Positions 1 through 5,668 of a stretch of DNA of 7,790 bases are shown here, piece by piece (the stretch's first letter is position 1; each line of letters opens with the position of its first letter). A program made the position numbers and the translations under genes. Source of the DNA: an uncultured Collinsella sp. Lineage in GTDB: Bacteria > Actinomycetota > Coriobacteriia > Coriobacteriales > Coriobacteriaceae. The stretch covers positions 1 through 7,790 of the forward strand of contig CAUDCB010000086.1 of NCBI GenBank assembly GCA_958447915.1, in the 5' to 3' direction. Below the pieces are notes generated by a model. It was not told where the DNA came from. It did not search any database and worked only from the letters and a program-made list of their open reading frames with translations.

Positions 1-1023
1 CATGTGGGTGAAGTATTTGGCGGCGACCTCACGGCTCACCTTGGCGGTGACGTTGGGGTTACCGTCGCGGTCGGAACCGATCCAGCTGCCGGGATGGAAG
101 AACGCCGGGCACAGCGGCGGCACGGTGCCGGCCTTGTCGCCCAGCACCCAGTCGTCAAAACGACGATAGATGACGGGGATAACGTCGAACAGCGTGTTAT
201 CGAAGATGTCGATGATGGTATCGGCTTCCTCGACCGGCGTGGGCTTCTTCAACGCGATGGGGCTCGTACGCACCAGGGCGTCGATCTCCTGCAGCATGTG
301 GCGCTCGTTCTCCACCAGGTCGGAGCCGCCCAGACGCGGACGCTCCTCCAGCAGGTTGGAGATACGGCGAATCTTGCCCTCGACGGCCTTACGACGGGCC
401 TCGGTGGGATGTGCGGTAAAGACAGGGTGGAACTCGAGCTTGCCGAGCAGCTCGTTGGCGCCCTCGACGCCCAGCTCATTCACCAGCTGGTGATAGGCGA
501 CGGTGAGCTCGTTGGCGGGATCGACCTCGGTATCGGTCGATGCACCGGCCTCGCGCTCACGCAGCTGCGCCACGCGGTAGTTCTCCTCCGACAGGTTTGC
601 CAGGTGGAAGAAGCTCGTAAAGGCGCGGACGATAACCTGCTGCTTATCGAGCGGCAGACTGTCGATCAGATCGACGACCTCGCGAAACGCCACGGCGGTG
701 GGCTCGTCGGCGGTGGGCACGCCCTGCTCGTCGACGGCCTCGTCAGCGGCACGGCTACCGGGGTTGCCGGCATTGGCCACAATCTCGGCCGACAGGATTT
801 TGTCGAACAGGTCCGCGATCTCGGGATCATACTCGCTAAGCACACGACGCTCCAGGCGCAGGAACAGCGCCAGATTATCGCGCAGCTCCTCGGGGATCTC
901 GATCTCGGCGAGACGCTCCCTGGACTCGGCATTCGAGCCGATTCGGTTAACGAGGCGGTTAACCACGGCAGCGACGCGCGCCGCGGCTTCGGGTACAGAC
1001 TGGTTGCTTAGGTTCTCAGCCAC
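1..1023 (-). CDS. ppc: Phosphoenolpyruvate carboxylase, N-terminal part (runs off the window)
   Basis: Catalyses PEP + bicarbonate to oxaloacetate + phosphate, the cytosolic anaplerotic step feeding aspartate and C4-acid formation. The window holds the first 341 codons; family members are usually about 870-930 residues, so the C-terminal catalytic barrel lies beyond base 1. Two family signatures are visible: FTAHPTEARRKAV at residues 202-214, whose His205 corresponds to the essential His of the TAHPTE motif, and GSWIGSDRDGNPNVT at 312-326, the PEP/bicarbonate-site loop. The latter has Ser where many homologues have Gly (GGDRDGNP). Residues 1-60 are the usual variable helical N-terminus. I chose GTG at 1023 because GGGAGG lies 4 bases upstream. 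An in-frame ATG at 1035 would add four residues, but its AAGGAGG is only 1 base away. The gene has its own promoter and follows hisS after 257 bases. The product is certain; the exact start is less so. Confidence 0.95.
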   Translation of the reverse strand, partial: MAENLSNQSVPEAAARVAAVVNRLVNRIGSNAESRERLAEIEIPEELRDNLALFLRLERRVLSEYDPEIADLFDKILSAEIVANAGNPGSRAADEAVDEQGVPTADEPTAVAFREVVDLIDSLPLDKQQVIVRAFTSFFHLANLSEENYRVAQLREREAGASTDTEVDPANELTVAYHQLVNELGVEGANELLGKLEFHPVFTAHPTEARRKAVEGKIRRISNLLEERPRLGGSDLVENERHMLQEIDALVRTSPIALKKPTPVEEADTIIDIFDNTLFDVIPVIYRRFDDWVLGDKAGTVPPLCPAFFHPGSWIGSDRDGNPNVTAKVSREVAAKYFTHM

Positions 1024-1027
1024 GTTT

Positions 1028-1043
1028 CCTCCCATTCCTCCTT
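1028..1043 (-). promoter_or_regulatory. Tandem Shine-Dalgarno sites deciding the ppc start
   Basis: Two strong SD sequences, AAGGAGG (1043-1037) and GGGAGG (1033-1028), stand in tandem, with an in-frame ATG (1035-1033) between them and an in-frame GTG at 1023. AAGGAGG is 1 base from the ATG (too close) and 13 from the GTG (rather far). GGGAGG is 4 bases from the GTG (tight but workable). GTG at 1023 is therefore preferred. Confidence 0.6.
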
Positions 1044-1067
1044 CTATGCACGTAACATGCGGTATTC

Positions 1068-1095
1068 ATTATAGGCGCTTGAGAAATACTTTCGA
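1068..1095 (-). promoter_or_regulatory. Promoter of ppc
   Basis: A perfect -10 TATAAT (1073-1068) is preceded by TCGAAA (1095-1090, 4 of 6 matches to TTGACA) with a 16-base spacer. Predicted transcription start is near 1061, giving a leader of roughly 40 bases. The spacer overlaps one copy of the repeated GAGAAATAC motif (1081-1089), so a protein bound there would compete with RNA polymerase. Confidence 0.65.
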
Positions 1096-1169
1096 CACTG
1101 ATTGCGCTTTACCACACAAAAGTATTTTCTGCATTGCAAGGGTTTTTGCCCTAAATGGTCGTATTTCTC
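1081..1169. repeat. Three copies of a GTATTTCTC-like motif upstream of ppc
   Basis: GAGAAATAC at 1081-1089 is the exact reverse complement of GTATTTCTC at 1161-1169, and a near copy with one extra T, GTATTTTCT, lies at 1122-1130. Their centres are about 41 and 39 bases apart, close to four helical turns, and the promoter-proximal copy lies in the -35/-10 spacer. This arrangement resembles operator sites for one regulator, but no regulator is identified. Confidence 0.4.
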
Positions 1170-1180
1170 GGTGGACGGCA

Positions 1181-1223
1181 TACACAAACGGGGGCATTCC
1201 GCATAAAAGCGAAACACCCCCGT
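1181..1223 (-). terminator. Probable terminator downstream of hisS
   Basis: On the minus strand a 15-bp stem (ACGGGGGTGTTTCGC paired with GCGGAATGCCCCCGT, three G-U pairs, bases 1223-1188) closes a six-base loop TTTTAT and is followed by a short T-rich run TTTGTGT. It begins about 58 bases past the hisS stop. The weak T-tract lowers confidence in strong termination. Confidence 0.6.
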
Positions 1224-1280
1224 AACAATCGCTCTCCATGAGCAGGGCACGTTAGCAGGCCTGCAGCTCAATAAGATGCG

Positions 1281-2594
1281 CTACAGGCGCTCGCGAACCG
1301 CCTCGACGACGTTGGCCAGATCGACCAGTACCTCGTCATGGCTCTCCATGTCGCGCACCTTGACCTTACCGGCGGCAAGCTCGTCACCACCCAGGACCAA
1401 AATGAGCTTGGCGCCCACCTTATCGGCCTGCTTAAACTGGGCCTTGAGCGAACGGCTCTGATAGTCGGCCTCGGTCACGATGCCTGCGGCGCGAAGCTCC
1501 TGCGTGATGGCAAAGACGTTCTGGCGCAGCTCCTTGCCGGCATTGGCGACATAGACGCACGGGGCCTCCTCGGCACCCAGGTCGCTGCCAAAGGCCTGCA
1601 GGGCCAGCAGGGCGCGCTCAAAACCGACGGCGAAGCCGACGCCGGCCGTGGGCTTGCCGCCCTCGAGCTCGACCAGGCCGTCATAGCGGCCGCCGCCACC
1701 GATGGAGCCGACACCGGCGCCAGGGGCCTCGACCTCAAAGACAGTACGGGTGTAGTAATCCAGACCGCGCACCAAGGTGGGATCCTCGACATATTCGATA
1801 CCGGCGGCATCCAGATAGCGCTTGACCTGCTCGTAGTGCTCGCGGCACTCGTCGCACATGTTGTCACCCCTCCGGGGGGCGTCGTGGAGGATCTCCCGGC
1901 AGTTGTCGTTCTCGCAGTCGAAGGCGCGCAGCGGATTGAGCTCTGCGCGCTCGCGGCACTCGTCGCACATCTCGTCGGCGTGATCGAGAATGAACTGCTT
2001 GACCTGCTCGCGATAGGCCGGACGGCACTGGGCATCGCCCATCGAGTTAATGAGCAGGCGAAGCTTGGACAGATCGAAGCCCAGGCGCTTGTAGAACTCC
2101 ATGAGCATGATGATGCACTCGGCGTCGGCAGCCGGATCGGGAGCGCCGAGCCACTCGATGCCCACCTGGTGGAACTGGCGCAGGCGTCCCTTCTGGGGAC
2201 GCTCGCCACGGAACATGGCCTCGGCGTAATAGGCCTTAAACGGCGTGGAGCCCTGGGGCACCAGGTTGTTCTCCACGACGGCGCGCACCACACCGGCCGT
2301 GCCCTCGGGACGAAGGGCCAGGCGCTGCTTGGGCTTAAGCTTGGTGTCGGTGCCTTCGGTAAAGACGCGCTCCAGGTTGGCGCCGCTAAACACGCGGAAC
2401 ATCTCCTTGCGCACGACGTCGGTCGACTGGCCGATGCCGTGGACAAACACGTCCACCTGCTCGATCGCGGGCGTCTCGATGGGTTTAAAACCAAACGGCT
2501 CGAACACGCCGGCCGCAATCTGCTGCATCTTTTGCCAGGCGCGCATCTCGGCGCCGATAAGGTCGCGGGTTCCCTCCGCCTTCTGTGCCTGCAT
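1281..2594 (-). CDS. hisS: Histidyl-tRNA synthetase
   Basis: Class II aminoacyl-tRNA synthetase that charges tRNA-His in the cytosol using ATP. The 437-residue protein has the full family layout: RPEGTAGVVRA at 95-105, motif 2 FRGERPQKGRLRQFHQVGIEW at 128-148, the histidine-binding loop LVRGLDYYTRTVFE at 274-287, GGGGRYDGL at 299-307, motif 3 GVGFAVGFERAL at 318-329, and a C-terminal anticodon-binding domain from about 345. The insertion between motifs 2 and 3 carries six paired cysteines: CDEC at 210-213, C227 and C232, and CDEC at 247-250. These may bind zinc or be structural. ATG at 2594 is preferred over TTG at 2600 because AAAGGTG sits 7 bases upstream of the ATG. Length is normal for bacterial HisRS. 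The usual partner aspS is not adjacent; ppc follows instead. Confidence 0.97.
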   Translation of the reverse strand: MQAQKAEGTRDLIGAEMRAWQKMQQIAAGVFEPFGFKPIETPAIEQVDVFVHGIGQSTDVVRKEMFRVFSGANLERVFTEGTDTKLKPKQRLALRPEGTAGVVRAVVENNLVPQGSTPFKAYYAEAMFRGERPQKGRLRQFHQVGIEWLGAPDPAADAECIIMLMEFYKRLGFDLSKLRLLINSMGDAQCRPAYREQVKQFILDHADEMCDECRERAELNPLRAFDCENDNCREILHDAPRRGDNMCDECREHYEQVKRYLDAAGIEYVEDPTLVRGLDYYTRTVFEVEAPGAGVGSIGGGGRYDGLVELEGGKPTAGVGFAVGFERALLALQAFGSDLGAEEAPCVYVANAGKELRQNVFAITQELRAAGIVTEADYQSRSLKAQFKQADKVGAKLILVLGGDELAAGKVKVRDMESHDEVLVDLANVVEAVRERL

Positions 2595-2636
2595 GGGCAA
2601 ACACCTTTCTTTTGTATCGCGTCATAGGTAGTGGTC

Positions 2637-2642
2637 ATTATA
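2637..2642 (-). promoter_or_regulatory. -10 element for hisS
   Basis: A perfect TATAAT (2642-2637) lies 42 bases before the hisS ATG, predicting a leader of about 35 bases. No recognisable -35 stands at 16-18 bases: that position (about 2665-2660) falls inside the GC-rich foot of the long hairpin at 2652-2727, and there is no TGn extension. It may be an activator-dependent or weak promoter, or the match may be fortuitous. Confidence 0.45.
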
Positions 2643-2651
2643 CGGCACAAA

Positions 2652-2727
2652 CACAAACCGCGGCGGTGCATCTGACCGAACGAGGGTATGGGGACTCGTT
2701 CGGCCAGATGCGCCGCCGCTGTTTGTG
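2652..2727. repeat. Long imperfect hairpin 1 (33-bp arms) in the MFS-hisS gap
   Basis: Arms 2652-2684 and 2695-2727 match as inverted repeats at 30 of 33 positions around a 10-base loop GGTATGGGGA. The apex is CCGAACGAG/CTCGTTCGG and the outer foot is CACAAAC/GTTTGTG. It lacks a canonical T-tract in either direction, though the minus strand continues into TTTGTGTTTGTG. It could terminate the MFS transcript or be a palindromic mobile repeat. It abuts a second hairpin with only two bases between. Confidence 0.8.
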
Positions 2728-2728
2728 A

Positions 2729-2794
2729 TCCGTGGCCGCCTTGGAAACCGAATGACGGTACGAGCATCCATTCGGCTTCCAGGGCAGCCACGGA
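2729..2794. repeat. Long imperfect hairpin 2 (26-bp arms) next to hairpin 1
   Basis: Arms 2729-2754 and 2769-2794 pair at 23 of 26 positions around a 14-base loop. The apex CCGAATG/CATTCGG differs from that of hairpin 1 by one base, and both loops carry GGTA (TACC on the minus strand). All three mismatches are transitions: on the minus strand two become G-T wobbles and one becomes A-C. It starts 35 bases after the MFS stop codon, so it may act as that gene's 3' structure. Confidence 0.8.
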
Positions 2795-2828
2795 CAGAAC
2801 GGGGCGAACAGAAAAGAGCGACGGACGT

Positions 2829-4133
2829 CTACTCCCCCGCCACGCTCGCGCGCAGCTTGGCGGCGATAGGCTCGGATGCTAGCAGGAACACAAGCATGAC
2901 CACAGAGCACGCCAGGCACACAATCCAGGCGCTCGCAAAGGAGCCCGTGGCATCGAACAGCACGCCCGAGACGATGGCGCCCACGGTGCCGCCGACCATC
3001 TCGAGCGAGGTGATGGTGCCCGTGACCTTGCCGAGGTCGGCCATGCCAAACTGCTTGGACGCGGCGATGGTAGGCGTGATGGTGCCCATGCACGTTCCGA
3101 CACCAAAGCTCACCGCGGCCACGATGGGACCAAGATCGGTCGCGGGGAAGCACAGGGCAACGCAAGCGATAATGCACGCAACGGAGCCAAGGATATTGCC
3201 AAAGCGCAGGCCAAAGCGATCGTAGATGGCACCGAGCGAAATCTTGGCGATAACGACGGTGACCATATAGGCCGAAAGCACCGTACCGGCCCACATGGGA
3301 TCGTGGCCGCCCGTGACGATCTTGGCGCCGTTGACGGTAACGCTCGTCATGTTGGTGACCTGGTTGGGCAAGATGGCACCGTTAACGAGGCCCATAAAGA
3401 GGAAGGCGACGACAAGCAGCCAAAACGCCGGACTCTTCTTGATGCGAGACCAGCCAACGTTAACCTCGGGAGCCGTGTGCTCGTCCTTGTCGCCAGCCGT
3501 CGATACGGACGGATCGCCCGGGTTCTCGCCGAGCGGCTTAAGACCGATCTCGGAAGGCTTGGTGCGGAAGGAATAGGCCGTGATGGGCAGTGCCGCCACC
3601 ATGCAGATAGCCGCCAGCACCATGAAAGCGGAACGCCAGCCAACGCTCACGATAAGCGAGCTCACGATGGGAGACAGAATAGCGCCGCCAAAGCCCGAAC
3701 CCGAAAGTGCGATGGAGATGGCAAGGCCTCGCTTGGCCGTAAACCAGTTGGCGGTCACCAGGCTAATGAGCAGACGGGTCGAGGCAACGGCAAAGCAGCC
3801 CGAGACGGCAAAGAGCACGTAGACCTGCCACAGCTCACCGACAAAGCTCATACCGGCAAGAACGGCAGAGGTAGCGATAACGGTTAGGGAGCCCAAAACG
3901 CGACCGCTTACTTTATCGGCAACATGGCCAATGACAAGCGATCCGATAACGCTCACCACGGTGGAGATGGCGTTGGAGATGTTGTACTGCGCAAGCGTAA
4001 TCCCGAGGTCGCTTACGATGAGCGGCTGAAACAGGCTCATGCAGTTAACGAAAATCGTGTAACACGTGGCCATGATCACAAAGCCGGAGGCCACAACAAG
4101 CCAACCGGGGAAGAATTTATGCTGCTGGGACAT
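2829..4133 (-). CDS. MFS transporter, oxalate/formate antiporter (OFA)-like
   Basis: A 434-residue integral membrane carrier with about 12 hydrophobic helices in two halves, split by a charged cytoplasmic loop near residues 200-235 (rich in D, E, K and P). The N-terminus (MSQQHKFFPGWLVVASG) and the segment NWFTAKRGLAISIALSGSGFGGA at the helix 4-5 region resemble OFA and monocarboxylate-type MFS members. A second MFS-like loop motif, YDRFGLRFGN, occurs in the C-terminal half. Such proteins move small organic anions or amino-acid-like solutes; the substrate cannot be read here. ATG at 4133 is chosen because AAAAGGA lies 5 bases upstream. The upstream neighbour is an M20 amidohydrolase, so a shared substrate is conceivable, but a hairpin separates the two. 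Downstream lie two long hairpins and then hisS. The superfamily is certain; the subfamily is less so. Confidence 0.85.
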   Translation of the reverse strand: MSQQHKFFPGWLVVASGFVIMATCYTIFVNCMSLFQPLIVSDLGITLAQYNISNAISTVVSVIGSLVIGHVADKVSGRVLGSLTVIATSAVLAGMSFVGELWQVYVLFAVSGCFAVASTRLLISLVTANWFTAKRGLAISIALSGSGFGGAILSPIVSSLIVSVGWRSAFMVLAAICMVAALPITAYSFRTKPSEIGLKPLGENPGDPSVSTAGDKDEHTAPEVNVGWSRIKKSPAFWLLVVAFLFMGLVNGAILPNQVTNMTSVTVNGAKIVTGGHDPMWAGTVLSAYMVTVVIAKISLGAIYDRFGLRFGNILGSVACIIACVALCFPATDLGPIVAAVSFGVGTCMGTITPTIAASKQFGMADLGKVTGTITSLEMVGGTVGAIVSGVLFDATGSFASAWIVCLACSVVMLVFLLASEPIAAKLRASVAGE

Positions 4134-4195
4134 ACTGTTCCTTTTAAACAAACGAATAGCCTGCGCCGGGCGCCGGTAGTGCCCAAGATTGCCTT

Positions 4196-4229
4196 GAAAG
4201 ACAAGGGCATAGGCCTTATGGCCATGCCC
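4196..4229 (-). terminator. Probable terminator after the M20 amidohydrolase
   Basis: On the minus strand GGGCATGGCC-ATAA-GGCCTATGCCC (4229-4205) forms a 10-bp stem with one bulged T and a tetraloop, followed by TTGTCTTT. It lies 27 bases after the stop codon. CTTGAAAGRCAAGG direct repeats flank it (4193-4206 and 4235-4248). The T-tract is interrupted, so it may be partial or also serve the MFS leader. Confidence 0.6.
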
Positions 4230-4255
4230 GCAGGCTTGAAAGGCAAGGTTGGGTG

Positions 4256-5407
4256 CTACCGGTGGTCAGCGATGTAGCCCAAAGCGACGGCGGCATAAGC
4301 CGCGGCGCCAAGGGGAAGCTCGGCATCGCTAAAACGTGCCTTGGGATGATGCTGAGCAAAATGCTCGTCCGTATCAGTCACGGCAGCGCCCACGGTAAAG
4401 TACGCACTCGGGATCTCGCTCGAGATCAACGCGAAGTCCTCGCTCGCCATGGCGTGGAACAGCGGCAGGAAGGCGGACTTGGGCAGCACCGCGCCCACGT
4501 AGCCAAGCGACGCCTGCGTCATATCGTCATCGAGTACGAGTGGGGGAACATCCGAGAGCGTCTCAATAGTCGCCGGCGTACGATAGGTCGTGGCAACGCC
4601 TTTGACGACCTCCGCGATGCGGGCCTTGAGGTGCTCCATGAGCTCGACATCGAAGCCACGCAGCGTTCCCTCGAGCACACAAGTATCAGGGATGACATTT
4701 GCGGCCTGACCGCCGGCGAACTTACCCACAGTAAGCGCGACCTCCTTGGCCGCCGGCACTTCGCGAGCGATAAGCTCCTGAAGTGCCAGATGCACGTGCA
4801 CACCCGCCGTAATGGGGTCGATGCAGATCTCGGGGCTCGAGCCATGACCGCCCTTGCCCTGCAGCGTGATGCGGAAACCGTACACGCCCGAGAGCGCCGG
4901 ACTGCCGTAAAGCACCAGGCCAAGCGGCGACTGGCTATTGACATGCATGGCAAAGGCGACCTGAGGGCGCGGGTTCTGCAGCAGACCGTCGGCGATGGCG
5001 GCGCGGGCACCCTCAAAGGTTTCCTCGCCCGGCTGGAACAGCAGCTTAACCGTGGCGTTGGCATCAACAAGCTCAGTCTCGCGCGCTTTGAGCAAACGAG
5101 CCGCACCAAGCAGCGCCGTCGCGTGCATATCGTGACCGCAAGCGTGCATGCAGCCGTTGGTGGATGCAAAGGGCTCGCCGGATTCCTCGGCAACGGGCAG
5201 GGCGTCCATGTCGCCACGAAGCATGATGACCGTACCGGCCTGCTCATTCGTGCAGACGCCATTGTCTTGGGCCGCGGCGGCACCGGCGCCGACAAGGCCC
5301 ACAACGCAGGAACCATCAACGAGCGTGGCAAATGGGATGTCCATCTCGGTCAGGCGCGCTTGGATATACGCAGAGGTCTGTGGGAGGCTATTACCCAGCT
5401 CGGGCAT
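4256..5407 (-). CDS. M20-family amidohydrolase (IAA-amino acid hydrolase/carboxypeptidase type)
   Basis: Metal-dependent cytosolic hydrolase that splits amide bonds of N-acyl amino acids or small peptides. From the ATG at 5407 there are 383 residues with every expected motif: GDMDALP at 65-71, ACGHDMHAT at 89-97 (Cys90 and His92 as likely ligands), PGEE at 126-129 with the catalytic Glu, His155, GGHGSSP at 186-192 of the dimerisation domain, ANVIPD at 236-241, and HHPKARF at 353-359 with the last ligand His. The ATG at 5407 is probably not the native start. It has no RBS, and the same frame continues upstream with WRHDLHQ directly before MPELG, which matches the conserved N-terminal motif of this family. 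That frame has no start codon, while a good RBS and ATG lie at 5552 in another frame. The catalytic core is intact; whether a working enzyme is made is uncertain. Substrate unknown. Confidence 0.85.
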   Translation of the reverse strand: MPELGNSLPQTSAYIQARLTEMDIPFATLVDGSCVVGLVGAGAAAAQDNGVCTNEQAGTVIMLRGDMDALPVAEESGEPFASTNGCMHACGHDMHATALLGAARLLKARETELVDANATVKLLFQPGEETFEGARAAIADGLLQNPRPQVAFAMHVNSQSPLGLVLYGSPALSGVYGFRITLQGKGGHGSSPEICIDPITAGVHVHLALQELIAREVPAAKEVALTVGKFAGGQAANVIPDTCVLEGTLRGFDVELMEHLKARIAEVVKGVATTYRTPATIETLSDVPPLVLDDDMTQASLGYVGAVLPKSAFLPLFHAMASEDFALISSEIPSAYFTVGAAVTDTDEHFAQHHPKARFSDAELPLGAAAYAAVALGYIADHR

Positions 5408-5552
5408 CTGGTGGAGATCGTGTCGCCACGCAGCGAGCTCGTCTGCAAAAGCCTGAGCTTCTGCAACAAGACCGTCACCGATAGCGGCCTGCGCCGCTAT
5501 CGGTGGCCTTGGGCGCTGATTGCGGTTGAAGATCGGACAAAGCTGGTGCCAT
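5408..5552 (-). pseudogene. Frame-disrupted N-terminus of the M20 amidohydrolase
   Basis: An ATG at 5552 stands 6 bases after a strong GGAGG and reads MAPALSDLQPQSAPKATDSG, then five more residues, before TGA at 5477-5475. The enzyme frame, one base further along (+1), is open through this whole stretch and encodes DGLVAEAQAFADELAAWRHD, then LHQ and MPELG, a typical helical start for the family, but it offers no ATG, GTG or TTG before 5407. The simplest reading is a one-base insertion or two-base deletion between 5552 and about 5475, near a 13-bp perfect hairpin. It could be a real mutation, a sequencing or assembly error, or recoding. Confidence 0.6.
5476..5505. repeat. Perfect 13-bp hairpin at the M20 frame break
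   Basis: Arms CACCGATAGCGGC (5476-5488) and GCCGCTATCGGTG (5493-5505) are exact inverted repeats around a four-base loop. In the minus-strand mRNA this GC-rich hairpin starts 45 bases after the A of the ATG at 5552 and contains most of the out-of-frame TGA (5477-5475). Such structures also cause base-calling and assembly errors. Confidence 0.85.
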
Positions 5553-5582
5553 AGATGCCCTCCAGTATCGTTTTTGCAGCAA

Positions 5583-5604
5583 GCACTTTGATATCGTAAA
5601 GTGC
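5583..5604. promoter_or_regulatory. Candidate operator palindrome upstream of the M20 gene
   Basis: GCACTTT (5583-5589) and AAAGTGC (5598-5604) form a perfect 7-bp inverted repeat with an 8-base spacer containing GATATC, a 22-bp dyad typical in size of a dimeric repressor site. It lies 31 bases before the ATG at 5552, between the EamA terminator and the M20 RBS, where the promoter must be. I could not find a convincing -35/-10 pair. Confidence 0.45.
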
Positions 5605-5630
5605 AAGGTACTACTTTAAGGGCGAGGCAT

Positions 5631-5656
5631 AAAAAATGCCGCCCCGGGAGGGCGGC
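5631..5656 (-). terminator. Intrinsic terminator of the EamA transporter gene
   Basis: On the minus strand GCCGCCC-TCCCG-GGGCGGC (5656-5638) forms a 7-bp all-GC stem with a five-base loop, followed by A and six T (5636-5631). It lies 12 bases past the stop codon. This is a canonical Rho-independent terminator. Confidence 0.9.
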
Positions 5657-5668
5657 GCAACAAGTTGT

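Noticed and set aside
4..1011. Long plus-strand open frame of 335 codons opposite ppc, and a similar 429-codon frame opposite hisS (1338-2627)
   Set aside because: Both are antisense shadows of clearly recognised genes, produced by high-GC third positions. Their translations resemble no family I know, and the minus-strand frames carry textbook motifs.
1475..2791. Minus-strand open frame running from the hairpin region across hisS in another frame
   Set aside because: It overlaps hisS almost entirely, is rich in Arg/Ser/Pro as expected of a shifted high-GC frame, and has no family motif.
2595..2794. T-box or other riboswitch in front of hisS
   Set aside because: The predicted leader is only about 35 bases, and the long hairpins lie upstream of the -10. 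I see no T-box consensus or specifier-loop arrangement.
5470..5485. Programmed +1 frameshift at CGG-UGA-C, as in release factor 2
   Set aside because: UGA-C is a leaky stop context, but CGG does not allow good re-pairing of its tRNA in the +1 frame, and there is no SD-like sequence just upstream as in prfB. An indel or sequence error is simpler. It is kept only as an alternative in the main finding.
4253..5554. 433-codon plus-strand frame opposite the amidohydrolase
   Set aside because: It mirrors the M20 coding region and has no recognisable domain. The minus-strand frame holds every M20 catalytic motif.
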